NCBI RefSeq assembly: GCF_001690705.1
Contig: NZ_LZGK01000001.1
Coordinates: 62,001 to 126,000 of the forward strand
DNA from: Gilliamella sp. wkB178
GTDB taxonomy: Bacteria > Pseudomonadota > Gammaproteobacteria > Enterobacterales > Orbaceae
Direction of reading: 5' to 3'
Length of the DNA: 64,000 nt
The position numbers and the translations under genes are program-made. Positions 1-9,960 of this stretch are shown piece by piece. Position 1 is the stretch's first letter; every line of letters starts with the position of its first letter. Under the pieces are notes generated by a model, which had not been told where the DNA came from, searched no databases, and saw only the letters and a list, made by a program, of their open reading frames with translations.

Positions 1-419
1 CAAGCTTATCCAACATGAAAAAATCAGGGAAAGCGTTATTATCCGTTCGTGATCAGGACAAAATTCGTTTGATCGAAGTCGCTAAGCAATTAATTGCCCA
101 TGGGTTTACTCTTGACGCGACTGCAGGCACTGCCACAGTCTTACAACAAGCCGGAATAAACTGTCAAATTGTCAAAAAAGAAAATGAAGGGCGACCAAAT
201 ATTCATGATCATATTAAAAATGGGGAATACAGCTATATTCTTAATACTACGTCAGGTCGTGCCGCCATTGAAGCTTCGAAAATTTTACGTCGTAGTGCCA
301 TTCAATATAAAGTGCACTACGATACAACCATGAATGCTGCTTATGCGACTACGGCGGCGTTAGATTGCGATCCCGCTAAAACCGTTATACCATTACAGGA
401 ACTTTATAAATTACTATGA
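1..419 (+). CDS. carB: Carbamoyl-phosphate synthase large subunit, C-terminal part
   Basis: This is the 3' end of the gene; its start lies before the window, and the frame is open from base 3. The roughly 138 residues visible form the MGS-like allosteric domain that ends CarB. Recognisable landmarks are [10 protein letters not shown], the [10 protein letters not shown] segment, [19 protein letters not shown] and the closing [14 protein letters not shown] block, all matching the enteric protein closely. CarB makes carbamoyl phosphate from glutamine-derived ammonia, bicarbonate and ATP for pyrimidine and arginine synthesis in the cytoplasm. This domain binds the regulators UMP and ornithine in the E. 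coli enzyme. The next gene begins 30 bases downstream with its own ribosome binding site. Confidence 0.96.
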   Translation, partial: SLSNMKKSGKALLSVRDQDKIRLIEVAKQLIAHGFTLDATAGTATVLQQAGINCQIVKKENEGRPNIHDHIKNGEYSYILNTTSGRAAIEASKILRRSAIQYKVHYDTTMNAAYATTAALDCDPAKTVIPLQELYKLL

Positions 420-449
420 ATTTGATTAGATGATTTAAAGGAGAGCATT

Positions 450-1295
450 ATGCGATTACTGCGTTATGGTTTAAAAGGTCATGAAAAACCAGCCATCTTA
501 GATGATAAAGATCAACTGCGCGATCTAAGTGCGGTAATCGCCGACATCGATGCCGAAACTTTAGCTGATAATGTGCTTAAAAAAATTAATCAAATCGATA
601 TTAATACGTTACCGATAATTAGTCATCCTCAACGGATTGCCCCTTGTGTCGGTAAAGTGGGTAAATTTATTTGTATTGGTTTGAACTATATCGATCATGC
701 TAAAGAAACCGGTGCCGCAATTCCTAAAGAACCGGTTATTTTCAATAAATGGACCAGTGCTATTAGTGGCCCTAATGATAATATTGTATTACCTCGAGGT
801 TCGACTCATACCGATTGGGAAGTAGAACTAGGTATTGTTATAGGAAAAGAAGGTAAATATATTCAAGAGCAAGATGCATTATCTTATGTTGCAGGCTATT
901 GCGTGGTTAATGATATTTCTGAACGAGATTATCAACAAAATCGTGGTGGAACTTGGGACAAAGGCAAAGGTTGTGATAGTTTTGGACCTATTGGTCCTTG
1001 GCTAGTGACTACCGATGAAATTAGCGATCCACAACAGCTCGAATTATGGTTAGAAGTTGACGGTAAACGTTATCAACATAGTAATACCAGTAACATGATT
1101 TTTAATGTCAAACAGATCATTAGCTATGTCAGCCAATTTATGAGTTTACAACCTGGTGACATTATTTCCACCGGTACACCTCCGGGGGTTGGTCTTGGTA
1201 TTAAACCCGAACCGGTATTTTTAAAAGCAGAACAAAAGGTGCGTTTAGGCATTGAAAAGCTAGGGATTCAACAACAATTAGTGGTTAAGGAATAA
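450..1295 (+). CDS. Fumarylacetoacetate hydrolase family protein
   Basis: The protein has 281 residues, the usual size for the FAH superfamily of metal-dependent C-C bond hydrolases, lyases and decarboxylases. The N-terminal cap is followed by the catalytic beta-roll. The family signature GLNYIDHAKETG is at about residue 76, the metal-binding acidic residues sit in DWEVELGIVIG and NDISERDYQ, and the closing motif is ISTGTPPGVGLG. The fold is certain but the substrate is not: ureidoglycolate lyase-like, 2-keto-4-pentenoate hydratase-like and oxaloacetate decarboxylase-like members share these motifs. The start has a good Shine-Dalgarno (AAAGGAG) at about 438-444. It follows carB closely, but I see no functional link to pyrimidine synthesis. 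Confidence 0.88.
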   Translation: MRLLRYGLKGHEKPAILDDKDQLRDLSAVIADIDAETLADNVLKKINQIDINTLPIISHPQRIAPCVGKVGKFICIGLNYIDHAKETGAAIPKEPVIFNKWTSAISGPNDNIVLPRGSTHTDWEVELGIVIGKEGKYIQEQDALSYVAGYCVVNDISERDYQQNRGGTWDKGKGCDSFGPIGPWLVTTDEISDPQQLELWLEVDGKRYQHSNTSNMIFNVKQIISYVSQFMSLQPGDIISTGTPPGVGLGIKPEPVFLKAEQKVRLGIEKLGIQQQLVVKE

Positions 1296-1412
1296 CAAAT
1301 TTGTATATCACTAGTCAGGTGTATTTTTTATATATTTTAAAAAATATTTCAATTTTATTCAAAACAGGTATTGCTTTATTATTTAATTGCTATATTATAG
1401 CGGCCTCTCTGA

Positions 1413-1489
<77 letters not shown>

Positions 1490-1533
1490 ATTCAAACCGA
1501 ATATTTATCCTATCTTAAGTTATTGAATATCAT

Positions 1534-2409
1534 TTATTGTGCTTTGGGTATTTCCAATAATGTCGATACCGCCTCATTAATGCGTCTAGCAATATAGCTG
1601 TTATTCATTGTGTATAAATGAATACCATCCACATTTTGAGATATTAAATCAACAATCTGATCAATAGCATAGGCGATGCCAGCATCACGAAAAGCATCAG
1701 GGTGGTGTTCATATTTTTCCATTATTTGCTTGAATTTTTTGGGTAAATTCACACCACACATAGAAACCATGCGTTCTATTTGATTTTTATTGGTAACCGG
1801 CATAATTCCCGCTTCAATCGGCACATTAATACCCATGTCATGGGCTTTGTCTAAAAAAGCAAAAAAGTAGTCATTATCGAAAAATAATTGCGAAATTAAT
1901 TGATCGGTTCCTGCATTGACTTTTTCTTTTAGGTGAATCAGATCTTGTTTCAGTGTTGGCGCTTCAAGGTGACCTTCGGGGTAACAGGCGCCAATAATGT
2001 TAAAATCACCATTTTCTTTAATAAAAGTCACTAGTTCACTCGCAAACCTAAAATCATTTTTAGGTTCAACATTAGGACTAATATCGCCACGCAATGCGAG
2101 TACATTATCAATACCCGCACATTTTAAATCGGCGAGGATTTTCTGCATTTCAACTTTACTAAAATTAATGCCGGGTAAATGAGCCACACTTTCAATACCA
2201 TAGGTATATTTAACTGCATGGGCAATATCAATTGTCGTTTGCCCATTTAAACTACCACCCGCACCATAAGTTACACTGATAAAATCAGGTTTAAAGTAAC
2301 CAAGTTCACGTAAGGTGCTATAAATGGTCTCTAGGGGCGATGTTCTTTTCGGGGGGAAAACCTCAAAGGAAAACACCGTTTTTTTATTAAATAGTTGATT
2401 GGTTTTCAT
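1534..2409 (-). CDS. metF: 5,10-methylenetetrahydrofolate reductase
   Basis: This 291-residue single-domain MetF has the normal bacterial length. The N-terminal FSFEVFPPK carries the catalytic glutamate of the family; the FISVTYGAGG segment, the LALRGD flavin/folate loop and IEAGIMPVTN are all present. It reduces 5,10-methylene-THF to 5-methyl-THF with FAD, supplying the methyl donor for MetE. It lies 108 bases downstream of metE on the same strand, so one metE-metF transcript is plausible, although two strong hairpins separate the genes. A ribosome binding site (AAGGGTG) precedes the ATG. Nothing looks broken. Confidence 0.95.
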   Translation of the reverse strand: MKTNQLFNKKTVFSFEVFPPKRTSPLETIYSTLRELGYFKPDFISVTYGAGGSLNGQTTIDIAHAVKYTYGIESVAHLPGINFSKVEMQKILADLKCAGIDNVLALRGDISPNVEPKNDFRFASELVTFIKENGDFNIIGACYPEGHLEAPTLKQDLIHLKEKVNAGTDQLISQLFFDNDYFFAFLDKAHDMGINVPIEAGIMPVTNKNQIERMVSMCGVNLPKKFKQIMEKYEHHPDAFRDAGIAYAIDQIVDLISQNVDGIHLYTMNNSYIARRINEAVSTLLEIPKAQ

Positions 2410-2448
2410 TGTCTATCACCCTTTAGATCTACTATTTTCCTTATCAAG

Positions 2449-2501
2449 GTTACCGTCATCGACAAGATGACGGTAACATAAGGCATAACAATAGTTATGC
2501 T
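2449..2501. repeat. Two hairpins between metE and metF
   Basis: Two perfect inverted repeats lie back to back. The first spans 2449-2477, with 11-bp arms (GTTACCGTCAT and complement) and a 7-nt loop. The second spans 2483-2500, with 7-bp arms (GCATAAC) and a 4-nt loop. Neither is followed by a convincing T-run on the minus strand, so they look more like intercistronic processing, stability or partial attenuation structures than a simple terminator. Function is inferred. Confidence 0.6.
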
Positions 2502-2517
2502 TGTTAGTGAAACAGCA

Positions 2518-4791
2518 TTAACTAAGTGTTTTTCTCACTTCTAAAGTTGCTTGCACCAAGTGTTGTAAACTTTCGACCACTTCTTTCTCACCACGGGTTT
2601 TTAAACCACAATCTGGATTGATCCACAATTTTTGTTTTTCAATTTTGGCAAGTAACTTCTCAATTGTGGCTTTAATTTCAGCAACTGGCGGTACGCGTGG
2701 TGAGTGAATATCATATACACCAGGACCAACTTCAGTTTTAAAATTATTGGCTTTAAGCACGTCGATTAATTGCAAGTTAGAACGTGATGCTTCAAACGAG
2801 ATCACATCAGCATCCATTGCATCAATATCCTTGATAATGTCAGCAAATTCGCTATAACACATATGGGTGTGGATTTGGGTATCAGCTTGCACTTTACTGT
2901 GCACTAATCTGAATGCCGGAATTGCCCAATCAAGGTATTCACTATTCCAATCTGCTTTACGCAGTGGTAGTTTTTCTTTGAGTGCCGCTTCATCAATTTG
3001 GATGATCTTGATACCTGCAGCTTCCAGATCTAATACTTCGTCACCAATAGCTAAAGCAATTTGGAATACCGATTCTTTTTGTGAAATATCTTCACGTGGG
3101 AACGACCAGTTAAGAATAGTTACCGGTCCGGTTAGCATGCCTTTAACTGGTTTATTAGTTAGGCTTTGCGCATATTGTGAATAGGCAACAGTAATTGGTT
3201 TTGAGCGTGAGATATCACCCCAAACAATAGGTGGCTTAACGCAACGAGTACCATAAGATTGTACCCATGCTTTTTCTGTAAATACAAAACCATTTAGGCT
3301 TTCACCAAAATATTCCACCATATCATTACGTTCAAATTCGCCGTGAACTAATACATCAATACCGATTTGTTCTTGTAATTTAATGCACTGGGCAATTTTC
3401 TGTTTGTTAAATTCAGTATATTCATTCAGGCAAATTTCCCCTTTTTTGAATTTAGCACGATTTAAACGTACATCCGGAGTTTGTGGGAATGAACCAATAG
3501 TAGTGGTTGGTAATAATGGTAAATTAAATGCTTGTTTCTGTGTGGCTTCACGTACAGAAAACTCAGGTAAGCGGGTAAAATCAGACTCTTTTAAAGCTGC
3601 GACTTTTTGACGAACGTTTTGATTGGCACCTTCACGTTCACGGGTAAATAGCGTTTGATTAGCTTTATAAGCTGCATTGTTATCAGGATTGGTGTCATTA
3701 AACAATTGACCCAGTTCAGCAAGTTCTTGCAGTTTTTCTTGCGCAAAAGCAAAGTATGCGCGTTGCTGAATAGTGAGTTTGGTCTCATTTTGTAAAGTGT
3801 ATGGTACATGTAATAATGAACAAGACGTATTAATAACAATTTTTTCAGCGTTTTGCTTAATTTGATTTAATAACGCTAAGGTTTTTTGGTAATTGTTTTT
3901 CCAAATATTTTTGCCATTTACCACCCCAGCAAATAGTACTTTGTTAGCTGGGAAACCATTATTTTTAAGTAAGTTTAATGACTGTTTACCTTCAACAAAA
4001 TCAAGACCAATACCATCAAATGGTAAAGCCACTAGTTCTTGATAGCAGTCGCGCACATCACCAAAATAGGTTTGTAACACTACTTTAGTATTACCTTTAA
4101 CAGTTAAAATAGCTTGATACAGTTCAGTAAATAGCGCGAGATCATCTTTATTGAGATCAGTGACTAAAATTGGTTCATCAATCTGAATCCACTCAGCCCC
4201 AAGTGAGGTGAATTTTTGAATGATATCTTGATAAGCTTTAATAATATCTGCTTTAAAATCAGCAAACTGTTTGTTACCTAAATACTGGGCTAATTTGAAA
4301 AAGGTTAATGCGCCGATAACCACCGGTTTGGTTTGTATACCTAGAGCTTTTGCTTCTTGATATTCATCAAAAGGCTTCGTGCCGGTGAGTTTAATTTGTA
4401 CAGAATCTTCAATTTCAGGCACTAAATAGTGATAATTGGTATTAAACCATTTTTTCATCGCTAATGCGCGCACATCACCTTTATCACCTTGATAACCGCG
4501 TGCCATGGCAAAATAACGATCAAGTTCAGGTAAACCTAAATCTTGGTAACGTTTAGGAATAACATTAAGTAAACAAGTGGTATCTAATACTGCATCATAA
4601 AATGAAAAGTCATTAGATGAAATAAATGCAATTTTCTGTGCAGCTTGTTGTTGTAAATGTTCGGCACGTAAAGCCTTAGCTTCAGCTAATAATTCAGCTT
4701 GGGTTTTATTGCCTTTAAAATAAGCTTCGGTAGCAAATTTAAGTTCACGCAGTTTACCAACACGAGGATATCCAATAACAGCAGTATTCAT
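2518..4791 (-). CDS. metE: Cobalamin-independent methionine synthase
   Basis: The 757-residue protein matches the full MetE length (about 755). It transfers the methyl group of 5-methyl-THF-triglutamate to homocysteine. The C-terminal catalytic barrel holds the zinc ligands: the HxC pair in THMCYSEF and the late cysteine in [10 protein letters not shown]. The N-terminal VGKLRELK and the [12 protein letters not shown] linker between the two barrels are also visible. It is the first gene of the metE-metF pair on the minus strand. A possible MetR half-match lies about 60 bases upstream. A B12-independent enzyme fits an organism that need not import cobalamin. Confidence 0.97.
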   Translation of the reverse strand: MNTAVIGYPRVGKLRELKFATEAYFKGNKTQAELLAEAKALRAEHLQQQAAQKIAFISSNDFSFYDAVLDTTCLLNVIPKRYQDLGLPELDRYFAMARGYQGDKGDVRALAMKKWFNTNYHYLVPEIEDSVQIKLTGTKPFDEYQEAKALGIQTKPVVIGALTFFKLAQYLGNKQFADFKADIIKAYQDIIQKFTSLGAEWIQIDEPILVTDLNKDDLALFTELYQAILTVKGNTKVVLQTYFGDVRDCYQELVALPFDGIGLDFVEGKQSLNLLKNNGFPANKVLFAGVVNGKNIWKNNYQKTLALLNQIKQNAEKIVINTSCSLLHVPYTLQNETKLTIQQRAYFAFAQEKLQELAELGQLFNDTNPDNNAAYKANQTLFTREREGANQNVRQKVAALKESDFTRLPEFSVREATQKQAFNLPLLPTTTIGSFPQTPDVRLNRAKFKKGEICLNEYTEFNKQKIAQCIKLQEQIGIDVLVHGEFERNDMVEYFGESLNGFVFTEKAWVQSYGTRCVKPPIVWGDISRSKPITVAYSQYAQSLTNKPVKGMLTGPVTILNWSFPREDISQKESVFQIALAIGDEVLDLEAAGIKIIQIDEAALKEKLPLRKADWNSEYLDWAIPAFRLVHSKVQADTQIHTHMCYSEFADIIKDIDAMDADVISFEASRSNLQLIDVLKANNFKTEVGPGVYDIHSPRVPPVAEIKATIEKLLAKIEKQKLWINPDCGLKTRGEKEVVESLQHLVQATLEVRKTLS

Positions 4792-4849
4792 TTTTGTTTC
4801 CTTTTATCACTTTTTTAGTAATAAAGAAGATAACAAAAAAAAATGTTAT

Positions 4850-4862
4850 TGAATAATTCTCA
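4850..4862 (-). promoter_or_regulatory. Possible MetR-type site upstream of metE
   Basis: TGAA-N5-CTCA differs by one base from the MetR consensus TGAA-N5-TTCA and sits about 60 bases upstream of the metE start, where an activator could act. A single short motif in AT-rich DNA is weak evidence, and no MetJ box was seen. Confidence 0.25.
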
Positions 4863-4983
4863 TTTTTTATTAACTGTTATAGTTTTTTTATATATCAATT
4901 TAATATAAGTCTGAATATATGTTAAATATAGTTCTTATCAAAAGTTGTTATTGAAGATATGGTTATTTGGCACGATTTTTTGA

Positions 4984-5021
4984 TAAAAAAATCCTTCTAT
5001 ATTTAGTTGATATAGAAGGAT
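4984..5021 (-). terminator. Rho-independent terminator of the YagU-like gene
   Basis: A perfect 12-bp stem (ATCCTTCTATAT and complement) with a 7-nt loop is followed on the minus strand by a run of six T. It lies 32 bases after the stop codon of the 5053-5604 gene. Confidence 0.88.
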
Positions 5022-5052
5022 CTAATATTAATTTATTATAATGTATACTAAT

Positions 5053-5604
5053 CTATTGACGCCATTCACCATGAATTGGCCGTGAAAAATGGGCAAGAAC
5101 CGCAATCATACAAATTTCAATAGATACACCCCAATAAATATGCCCTAAAATTTCACTCCATAGTTCATAACCGTTCAAATTCCATAACCAACCAACTACA
5201 CCAGGGGCATCATATGCCGGATGGCGAAAACCAAATAAAGGAATTAAAAAACCATGCATAGCGATGGTAATAATAATGCCATAAAATGCACCATACCATA
5301 GTCGGATTTTATTCCAAAAATATGCAATAAAGACATACACAAAAGCAAACGCAAAACTAAACAACCAGTGATAAAGAGTCACGGCACCTGAAACAATAGC
5401 GGTTTGATAAACATAATCCAAGGAATGAGAATTAATGCCTAACCAACCCAGCCACGCATCAATGTGCGCTGCCGGTGGTGAAATTTCACCGGGTACTCGG
5501 GGCGGCATGTTAACTTCTGAACCCCATTTAACTAATGCACTAATGAATCCACCAATAATTGTTGTCCAAATAATAATCTGACGATTAGTTTTATTTCCAA
5601 ACAT
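5053..5604 (-). CDS. YagU-like inner-membrane protein (DUF1440)
   Basis: This 183-residue membrane protein belongs to the DUF1440/YagU family. Hydrophobic segments occur near residues 8-26, 73-93, 100-120 and 155-173. The conserved features are KWGSEVNMPPRVPGEISPP, a short soluble loop, and the late GYELWSEILGHIYWG. The E. coli family member has been linked to acid tolerance, but the molecular function is not established and I do not assign one. It is a monocistronic minus-strand gene with its own terminator. The E. coli protein is about 20 residues longer. Confidence 0.85.
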   Translation of the reverse strand: MFGNKTNRQIIIWTTIIGGFISALVKWGSEVNMPPRVPGEISPPAAHIDAWLGWLGINSHSLDYVYQTAIVSGAVTLYHWLFSFAFAFVYVFIAYFWNKIRLWYGAFYGIIITIAMHGFLIPLFGFRHPAYDAPGVVGWLWNLNGYELWSEILGHIYWGVSIEICMIAVLAHFSRPIHGEWRQ

Positions 5605-5825
5605 AAAGGCTGTTTCCTATGTTAGCGTTAAAATGAGCGCAAATTATATTACACAGCTATTCCAGAAAAAAGAAATTTGTATGAATTTTATTCAGTAAAA
5701 ATCTCTTATCATCATTACCTATACCTTATATTGTTATAATCAATCTGTTTATTTTTTTCTGCTTGATATCATGTTATCCAATAAATTTGGTGTAAAAATG
5801 TTAAAAATAATTGAATTATTTTATT

Positions 5826-5844
5826 GATAATGATTCTCATTATC
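5826..5844 (+). promoter_or_regulatory. Fur box upstream of mntH
   Basis: GATAATGATTCTCATTATC matches 17 of 19 positions of the classical Fur consensus and is a near-perfect palindrome. It ends 42 bases before the chosen mntH ATG, where bound Fur would cover the promoter or early transcript. It implies iron-dependent repression of manganese uptake, as in enteric bacteria. No MntR site was recognised. Confidence 0.88.
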
Positions 5845-5886
5845 ATTAGAATACCATTAATTACATTTAACAAAGAGATTTTAGTT

Positions 5887-7239
5887 ATGTTAAAAACATC
5901 GACAATTAGCCTTGAAGAAATAAATAATACTGTGCGTATTCCGGATCATCAGTCTGGTTTTTTTCGAAAACTTTGGGCTTATTCTGGTCCGGGAGCATTA
6001 GTTGCCGTAGGTTATATGGATCCAGGTAATTGGATCACTTCTATACAAGGCGGCGCACTTTATAGTTATTTACTGTTATCAGTTATATTAATATCGAGCT
6101 TAATTGCTATGCTGCTGCAAGCTATGTGTGTAAAAATAGGTGTCGTCACTGGTATGGATTTAGCTCAAGCAACCAAGGCGATGGTAGGTAAGAAAGTCTC
6201 TTTTTGTTTATGGATATCGACAGAATTGGCTATTATAGCCACCGAAATAGCTGAAGTTATTGGTAGTGCGGTAGCATTAAATCTGTTATTTGATATCCCA
6301 TTATTAATAGGTGTGTTATTAACGGTATTTGATGTAATTATTCTGTTATTACTTATGCAGTTTGGCTTTAGAAAAATAGAAGCGATCGTATTTTGCTTAA
6401 TTGCCACTATCTTTATTATATTTACCTATGAGGTTTTAAGGGCATCACCTGAAATGAGTGAGGTCATTAATGGCTTTATTCCAAGAATAGATATTTTCAC
6501 CGCATCAATTAAAGGTCATGACTCAGCACTGGTTATAGCACTTGGTATTGTTGGTGCGACAGTTATGCCACATAATCTCTACCTGCACTCATCTATTGTG
6601 CAAACCAGAAAATATGATAGGAAGAAAACCGCAAGTCTAAAAGATGCGATTAAATATGCAACGATTGATTCTAATGTACAATTGTCATTTTCATTTATTA
6701 TCAATTGTTTATTACTAATCCTCGGTGCGTCACTATTTTTTGGTAATGATCCGGATGATCTTGGTCGCTTCACACAACTTTATGATGCTTTAAAAGATCC
6801 ACAAATGGTTGGTCCGGTAGCGAGTTCAATCATGGCTACCTTATTTGCAGTGGCTTTGTTGGCATCAGGCCAGAATGCCACTATCACAGGTACTTTGACT
6901 GGGCAGATTGTGATGGAAGGATTTATAAACTTCTCCATACCACTGTGGGCAAGAAGGCTTGTCAGTCGAGGATTAGCAGTAACTCCTGTTATTTTATGCA
7001 TCTGGATATGGGGCGACAGGGAAAGTATCGTAGAAAACTTATTGATATACACTCAAGTATTTTTAAGTGTAGCCTTACCTATATCAATGGTTCCTTTAAT
7101 ATTAGTAACTTCTAGCAAGAAAGTGATGGGGGAATTTGTTAACTGTAAGCTGACTATTATCTTAGGTTGGTTAGCCACGGTTTCATTGGTAATTTTAAAT
7201 CTGCAGTTAATTTATGAAGTGATTAGTTCATTATTTTAG
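5887..7239 (+). CDS. mntH: Nramp-family Mn(II)/divalent metal transporter
   Basis: From the ATG at 5887 the protein has 450 residues, somewhat longer than MntH of E. coli (412). A longer frame opens at a TTG at 5824, but that would make the Fur box coding, and a Shine-Dalgarno-like AAAGAG precedes 5887, so the shorter start is chosen. The metal-binding motifs of Nramp proteins are clear: DPGNW in helix 1 and MPHNLYLHSS in helix 6. About eleven hydrophobic segments follow. It imports Mn(II), and less well Fe(II), with protons across the inner membrane. It is monocistronic, with a strong terminator at 7304-7346. Confidence 0.95.
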   Translation: MLKTSTISLEEINNTVRIPDHQSGFFRKLWAYSGPGALVAVGYMDPGNWITSIQGGALYSYLLLSVILISSLIAMLLQAMCVKIGVVTGMDLAQATKAMVGKKVSFCLWISTELAIIATEIAEVIGSAVALNLLFDIPLLIGVLLTVFDVIILLLLMQFGFRKIEAIVFCLIATIFIIFTYEVLRASPEMSEVINGFIPRIDIFTASIKGHDSALVIALGIVGATVMPHNLYLHSSIVQTRKYDRKKTASLKDAIKYATIDSNVQLSFSFIINCLLLILGASLFFGNDPDDLGRFTQLYDALKDPQMVGPVASSIMATLFAVALLASGQNATITGTLTGQIVMEGFINFSIPLWARRLVSRGLAVTPVILCIWIWGDRESIVENLLIYTQVFLSVALPISMVPLILVTSSKKVMGEFVNCKLTIILGWLATVSLVILNLQLIYEVISSLF

Positions 7240-7303
7240 CTAGGTGGTAAGATCTTAGTTAAATTAAGAAAGGATAATTAGAAGTAATTATAGATTGTTT
7301 ATC

Positions 7304-7346
7304 AAAATAGCGAGGGATTAAATAATTAATCCACGCTATTTTTTTC
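7304..7346 (+). terminator. Terminator after mntH
   Basis: A two-part stem is formed by AAAATAGCG with its complement and an inner GGATTAA/TTAATCC, followed by a run of seven T. It lies about 65 bases after the mntH stop and may also serve the convergent nagE. Confidence 0.82.
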
Positions 7347-7402
7347 AGCTCAGTTGATTAATAACGTGGATTATAAATTTAATTGAATAATTTTTAATTT
7401 AA

Positions 7403-8890
7403 TTAAACTAATTTTTTCATGTGATCAGCGATCTTTTCCGCTTGTTGCCCCACCACAATTTGCACACCCGTCTTACCTAATTTAATTACCGCCATGGCGC
7501 CAAGGGCTTTAGCAGCTTGTTCATCAATAAGATCGGAATCATTAACATTTAGGCGTAAACGAGTGATACAAGAATCAATATTAGTTAAATTTTGTTTACC
7601 ACCAATAACAGCTATATATTGTTGAGCCAGTTTAGCTATATCAGTTACAGTTGCTGTTGCTTTAGATTCTTGAGTTGCTGTCGCTGATGTATCATCATCT
7701 TCACGACCAGGTGTTTTAAGATTGAATTTGACAATCACAAAGCGGAAGACTACATAGTAAACCACAAAGAACACTAAACCTTGTAGGATTAACATGTACC
7801 AATGTACTGCTAGTGGATTGCGTGATTGTAGCAACATATCAATTAACCCGGCACTAAATGCAAAGCCTGATATCCATTGTAAAGTAGCGGCAATAAATAG
7901 CGAAATTCCGGTTAAAACAGCATGAATAACGTAAAGTATTGGTGCCACAAACATAAAGGCAAATTCTAATGGCTCGGTTATACCAGTGAAGAAAGCGGCA
8001 AAAGAAGCTGCTAACATAATTGAAGCGGTTTTATCTTTATTGCCTTTTTTCGCGGTATGGTAAATAGCTAATGCGGCACCCGGTAAACCAAACATCATAA
8101 TCGGGAAGAAACCAGCTTGATAACGGCCAGTAATACCTATAGTAGCTTTACCGGCATCAATCGATTCTTGTCCACCTAAGAAATACGGAATGTCGTTAAT
8201 ACCAGCAACGTCAAACCAGAACACGGAGTTAAGAGCATGGTGCAAGCCTACCGGGATTAATAAACGATTGAAGAAGCCATAAATACCGGCACCAACAGAG
8301 CCTAAGTTTTTAATCCATTCACCAAATGATACTAATGAGCTAAATACAATTGGCCAGATAAAATATAACACCACCGAAACAAATAACATTACAATGGAAA
8401 CAATAATTGGCACTAAACGTTTACCACTGAAAAAAGCTAATGCTTTATGTAATTCAACGGCACTAAAGCGATTGTATAATTCAGCCGCAATGATACCAAC
8501 TAAAATCCCAATAAATTGATTGTTAATTTTTGCATAGGCTGGTGATATTTGCTTTTGCCAATCTGTTACACTGGTGTCGATTCCTTGGAAAAGAGCAACT
8601 GCAGTTGGTGATAATAGTGTGGTAATAATTAAAAAACCAACTAAACCAGCTAGTGCCGCTGCGCCATCTTTATCTTTCGACATTCCATAAGCCACCCCGA
8701 TTGCAAAAAGGATTGGCATATTATCAATAATTGCACCACCTGATTGGAGTAAAAACGTAGCAACAACACTATTTCCTCCAACGCTCTTGATCCAATGACC
8801 AATACCCATCAGTATTGCTGCTGCAGGTAGTACTGCCACTGGTACCATTAATGAGCGTCCGATACGCTGCAAATATGCTAAAATTCCCAT
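7403..8890 (-). CDS. nagE: PTS N-acetylglucosamine transporter, EIICB
   Basis: This 495-residue protein combines the glucose/GlcNAc-family EIIC membrane domain (about residues 1-390) with a C-terminal EIIB domain. The phosphorylated cysteine lies in IDSCITRLRLNV. The GLHHALNSVFWF loop and GITEPLEF motif are typical of EIIC. E. coli NagE continues into an EIIA domain (about 650 residues). That domain is absent here, so phosphate must come from a separate EIIA, presumably Crr, encoded elsewhere. The gene is divergent from nagBAC across a shared control region with NagC- and CRP-like sites. The product takes up and phosphorylates GlcNAc. Confidence 0.94.
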   Translation of the reverse strand: MGILAYLQRIGRSLMVPVAVLPAAAILMGIGHWIKSVGGNSVVATFLLQSGGAIIDNMPILFAIGVAYGMSKDKDGAAALAGLVGFLIITTLLSPTAVALFQGIDTSVTDWQKQISPAYAKINNQFIGILVGIIAAELYNRFSAVELHKALAFFSGKRLVPIIVSIVMLFVSVVLYFIWPIVFSSLVSFGEWIKNLGSVGAGIYGFFNRLLIPVGLHHALNSVFWFDVAGINDIPYFLGGQESIDAGKATIGITGRYQAGFFPIMMFGLPGAALAIYHTAKKGNKDKTASIMLAASFAAFFTGITEPLEFAFMFVAPILYVIHAVLTGISLFIAATLQWISGFAFSAGLIDMLLQSRNPLAVHWYMLILQGLVFFVVYYVVFRFVIVKFNLKTPGREDDDTSATATQESKATATVTDIAKLAQQYIAVIGGKQNLTNIDSCITRLRLNVNDSDLIDEQAAKALGAMAVIKLGKTGVQIVVGQQAEKIADHMKKLV

Positions 8891-8990
8891 AAATTGTTAC
8901 CCCATATATTTAATAGGTGAATTACCTAAAAAAGTACTTAAATTTGACATCTTTAAGTAAAATTAAATTAACCAGTTATATTTCATGCTA

Positions 8991-9019
8991 TATTATTTTA
9001 CTTCGCAAATTAATTATTC
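8991..9019. promoter_or_regulatory. Probable NagC operator between nagE and nagB
   Basis: An AT-rich imperfect palindrome is centred on TTCGC, with an A/T block on each side, in the divergent nagE-nagB control region. This is the shape of E. coli NagC operators. NagC is encoded downstream at 11139. Assignment rests on position and partial resemblance, since operators of this family are loosely conserved. Confidence 0.55.
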
Positions 9020-9022
9020 GTT

Positions 9023-9044
9023 TTTTGTGATTTTAATCACGATT
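9023..9044. promoter_or_regulatory. CRP binding site between nagE and nagB
   Basis: The core TGTGA-N6-TCACG (9026-9041) differs from the ideal CRP palindrome only at the last base and is flanked by T-runs. It lies next to the putative NagC operator in the divergent control region, so cAMP-CRP probably activates nagE and/or nagB when better sugars are absent. Confidence 0.8.
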
Positions 9045-9142
9045 TTTTTTGAATTGCTACTTTAATATAGTAAAATATAGCTAACATATTTTACTTAGAA
9101 AAAAAAGAAGTTGTTTAATTATATCAGAAGAGGTGATATCTA

Positions 9143-9949
9143 ATGAGACTTATTCCTTTACAAAATGCTCAAGAAGTGGGCGCTTGGGTGGCGAAACGTA
9201 TTGTTAATAAAATCAACCAATTTAAACCAACAGCAGATCGTCCATTTTTGTTAGGTTTGCCTACCGGTAGTTCACCGTTAGTAATGTATCAACAATTAAT
9301 TAAACAGTATCAAGCTGGTAATGTCAGTTTTAAGCATGTGGTTACTTTTAATATGGATGAATATGTAGGGCTGCCGGAAGATCACCCACAAAGTTATCAC
9401 ACTTTTATGTACGATAATTTCTTCAATCATATTGATATTGATAAAAATAACATCCATATACTTAATGGTAACGCTGCTGATATTGATGAAGAATGTCGCC
9501 AATATGAAGCTAAAATTAAAGCTTATGGCAAAATTAATATCTTTGTTGGTGGTGTTGGTCAAGATGGACATATTGCGTTTAATGAACCGGGATCTTCGCT
9601 CTGTTCAAGAACACGAATTAAAACCTTAACTGAAGATACGCGTATTGCTAATTCTCGTTTTTTTAATAACGATAAAAATCAAGTACCAAAACATGCGCTT
9701 ACCATTGGTGTAGCGACTTTAATGGACGCACAAGAAGTCATTTTATTAGTTTGTGGTCATAATAAGAGCTTGGCGTTACAAGCAGGTGTTGAAGGTTCTG
9801 TTAATCATCTTTGGACTGTAACTGCTTTACAAATGCATCCAGCTTCGATTATTGTTTGTGATGAACCAAGCACAGATGATCTTAAAGTTAAAACGTTAAA
9901 ATATTTTACTCAAATGGAAGCTGATAATCTCAAAGTGACCGTTTTATAA
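9143..9949 (+). CDS. nagB: Glucosamine-6-phosphate deaminase
   Basis: The 268-residue protein has the usual NagB length (266 in E. coli). It converts glucosamine-6-phosphate to fructose-6-phosphate and ammonia. The family segments are GLPTGSSPL, the catalytic-region [28 protein letters not shown] and GHNKSLAL. A good ribosome binding site (AGAGGTG) precedes the ATG. It is the first gene of nagBAC, 11 bases from nagA, and follows the divergent NagC/CRP control region. Confidence 0.97.
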   Translation: MRLIPLQNAQEVGAWVAKRIVNKINQFKPTADRPFLLGLPTGSSPLVMYQQLIKQYQAGNVSFKHVVTFNMDEYVGLPEDHPQSYHTFMYDNFFNHIDIDKNNIHILNGNAADIDEECRQYEAKIKAYGKINIFVGGVGQDGHIAFNEPGSSLCSRTRIKTLTEDTRIANSRFFNNDKNQVPKHALTIGVATLMDAQEVILLVCGHNKSLALQAGVEGSVNHLWTVTALQMHPASIIVCDEPSTDDLKVKTLKYFTQMEADNLKVTVL

Positions 9950-9960
9950 AGGATAACTCA

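Noticed and set aside
5824..5886. Upstream extension of mntH from a TTG codon
   Set aside because: It would translate the Fur box, has no ribosome site, and its residues do not resemble Nramp N-termini; the ATG at 5887 is better supported.
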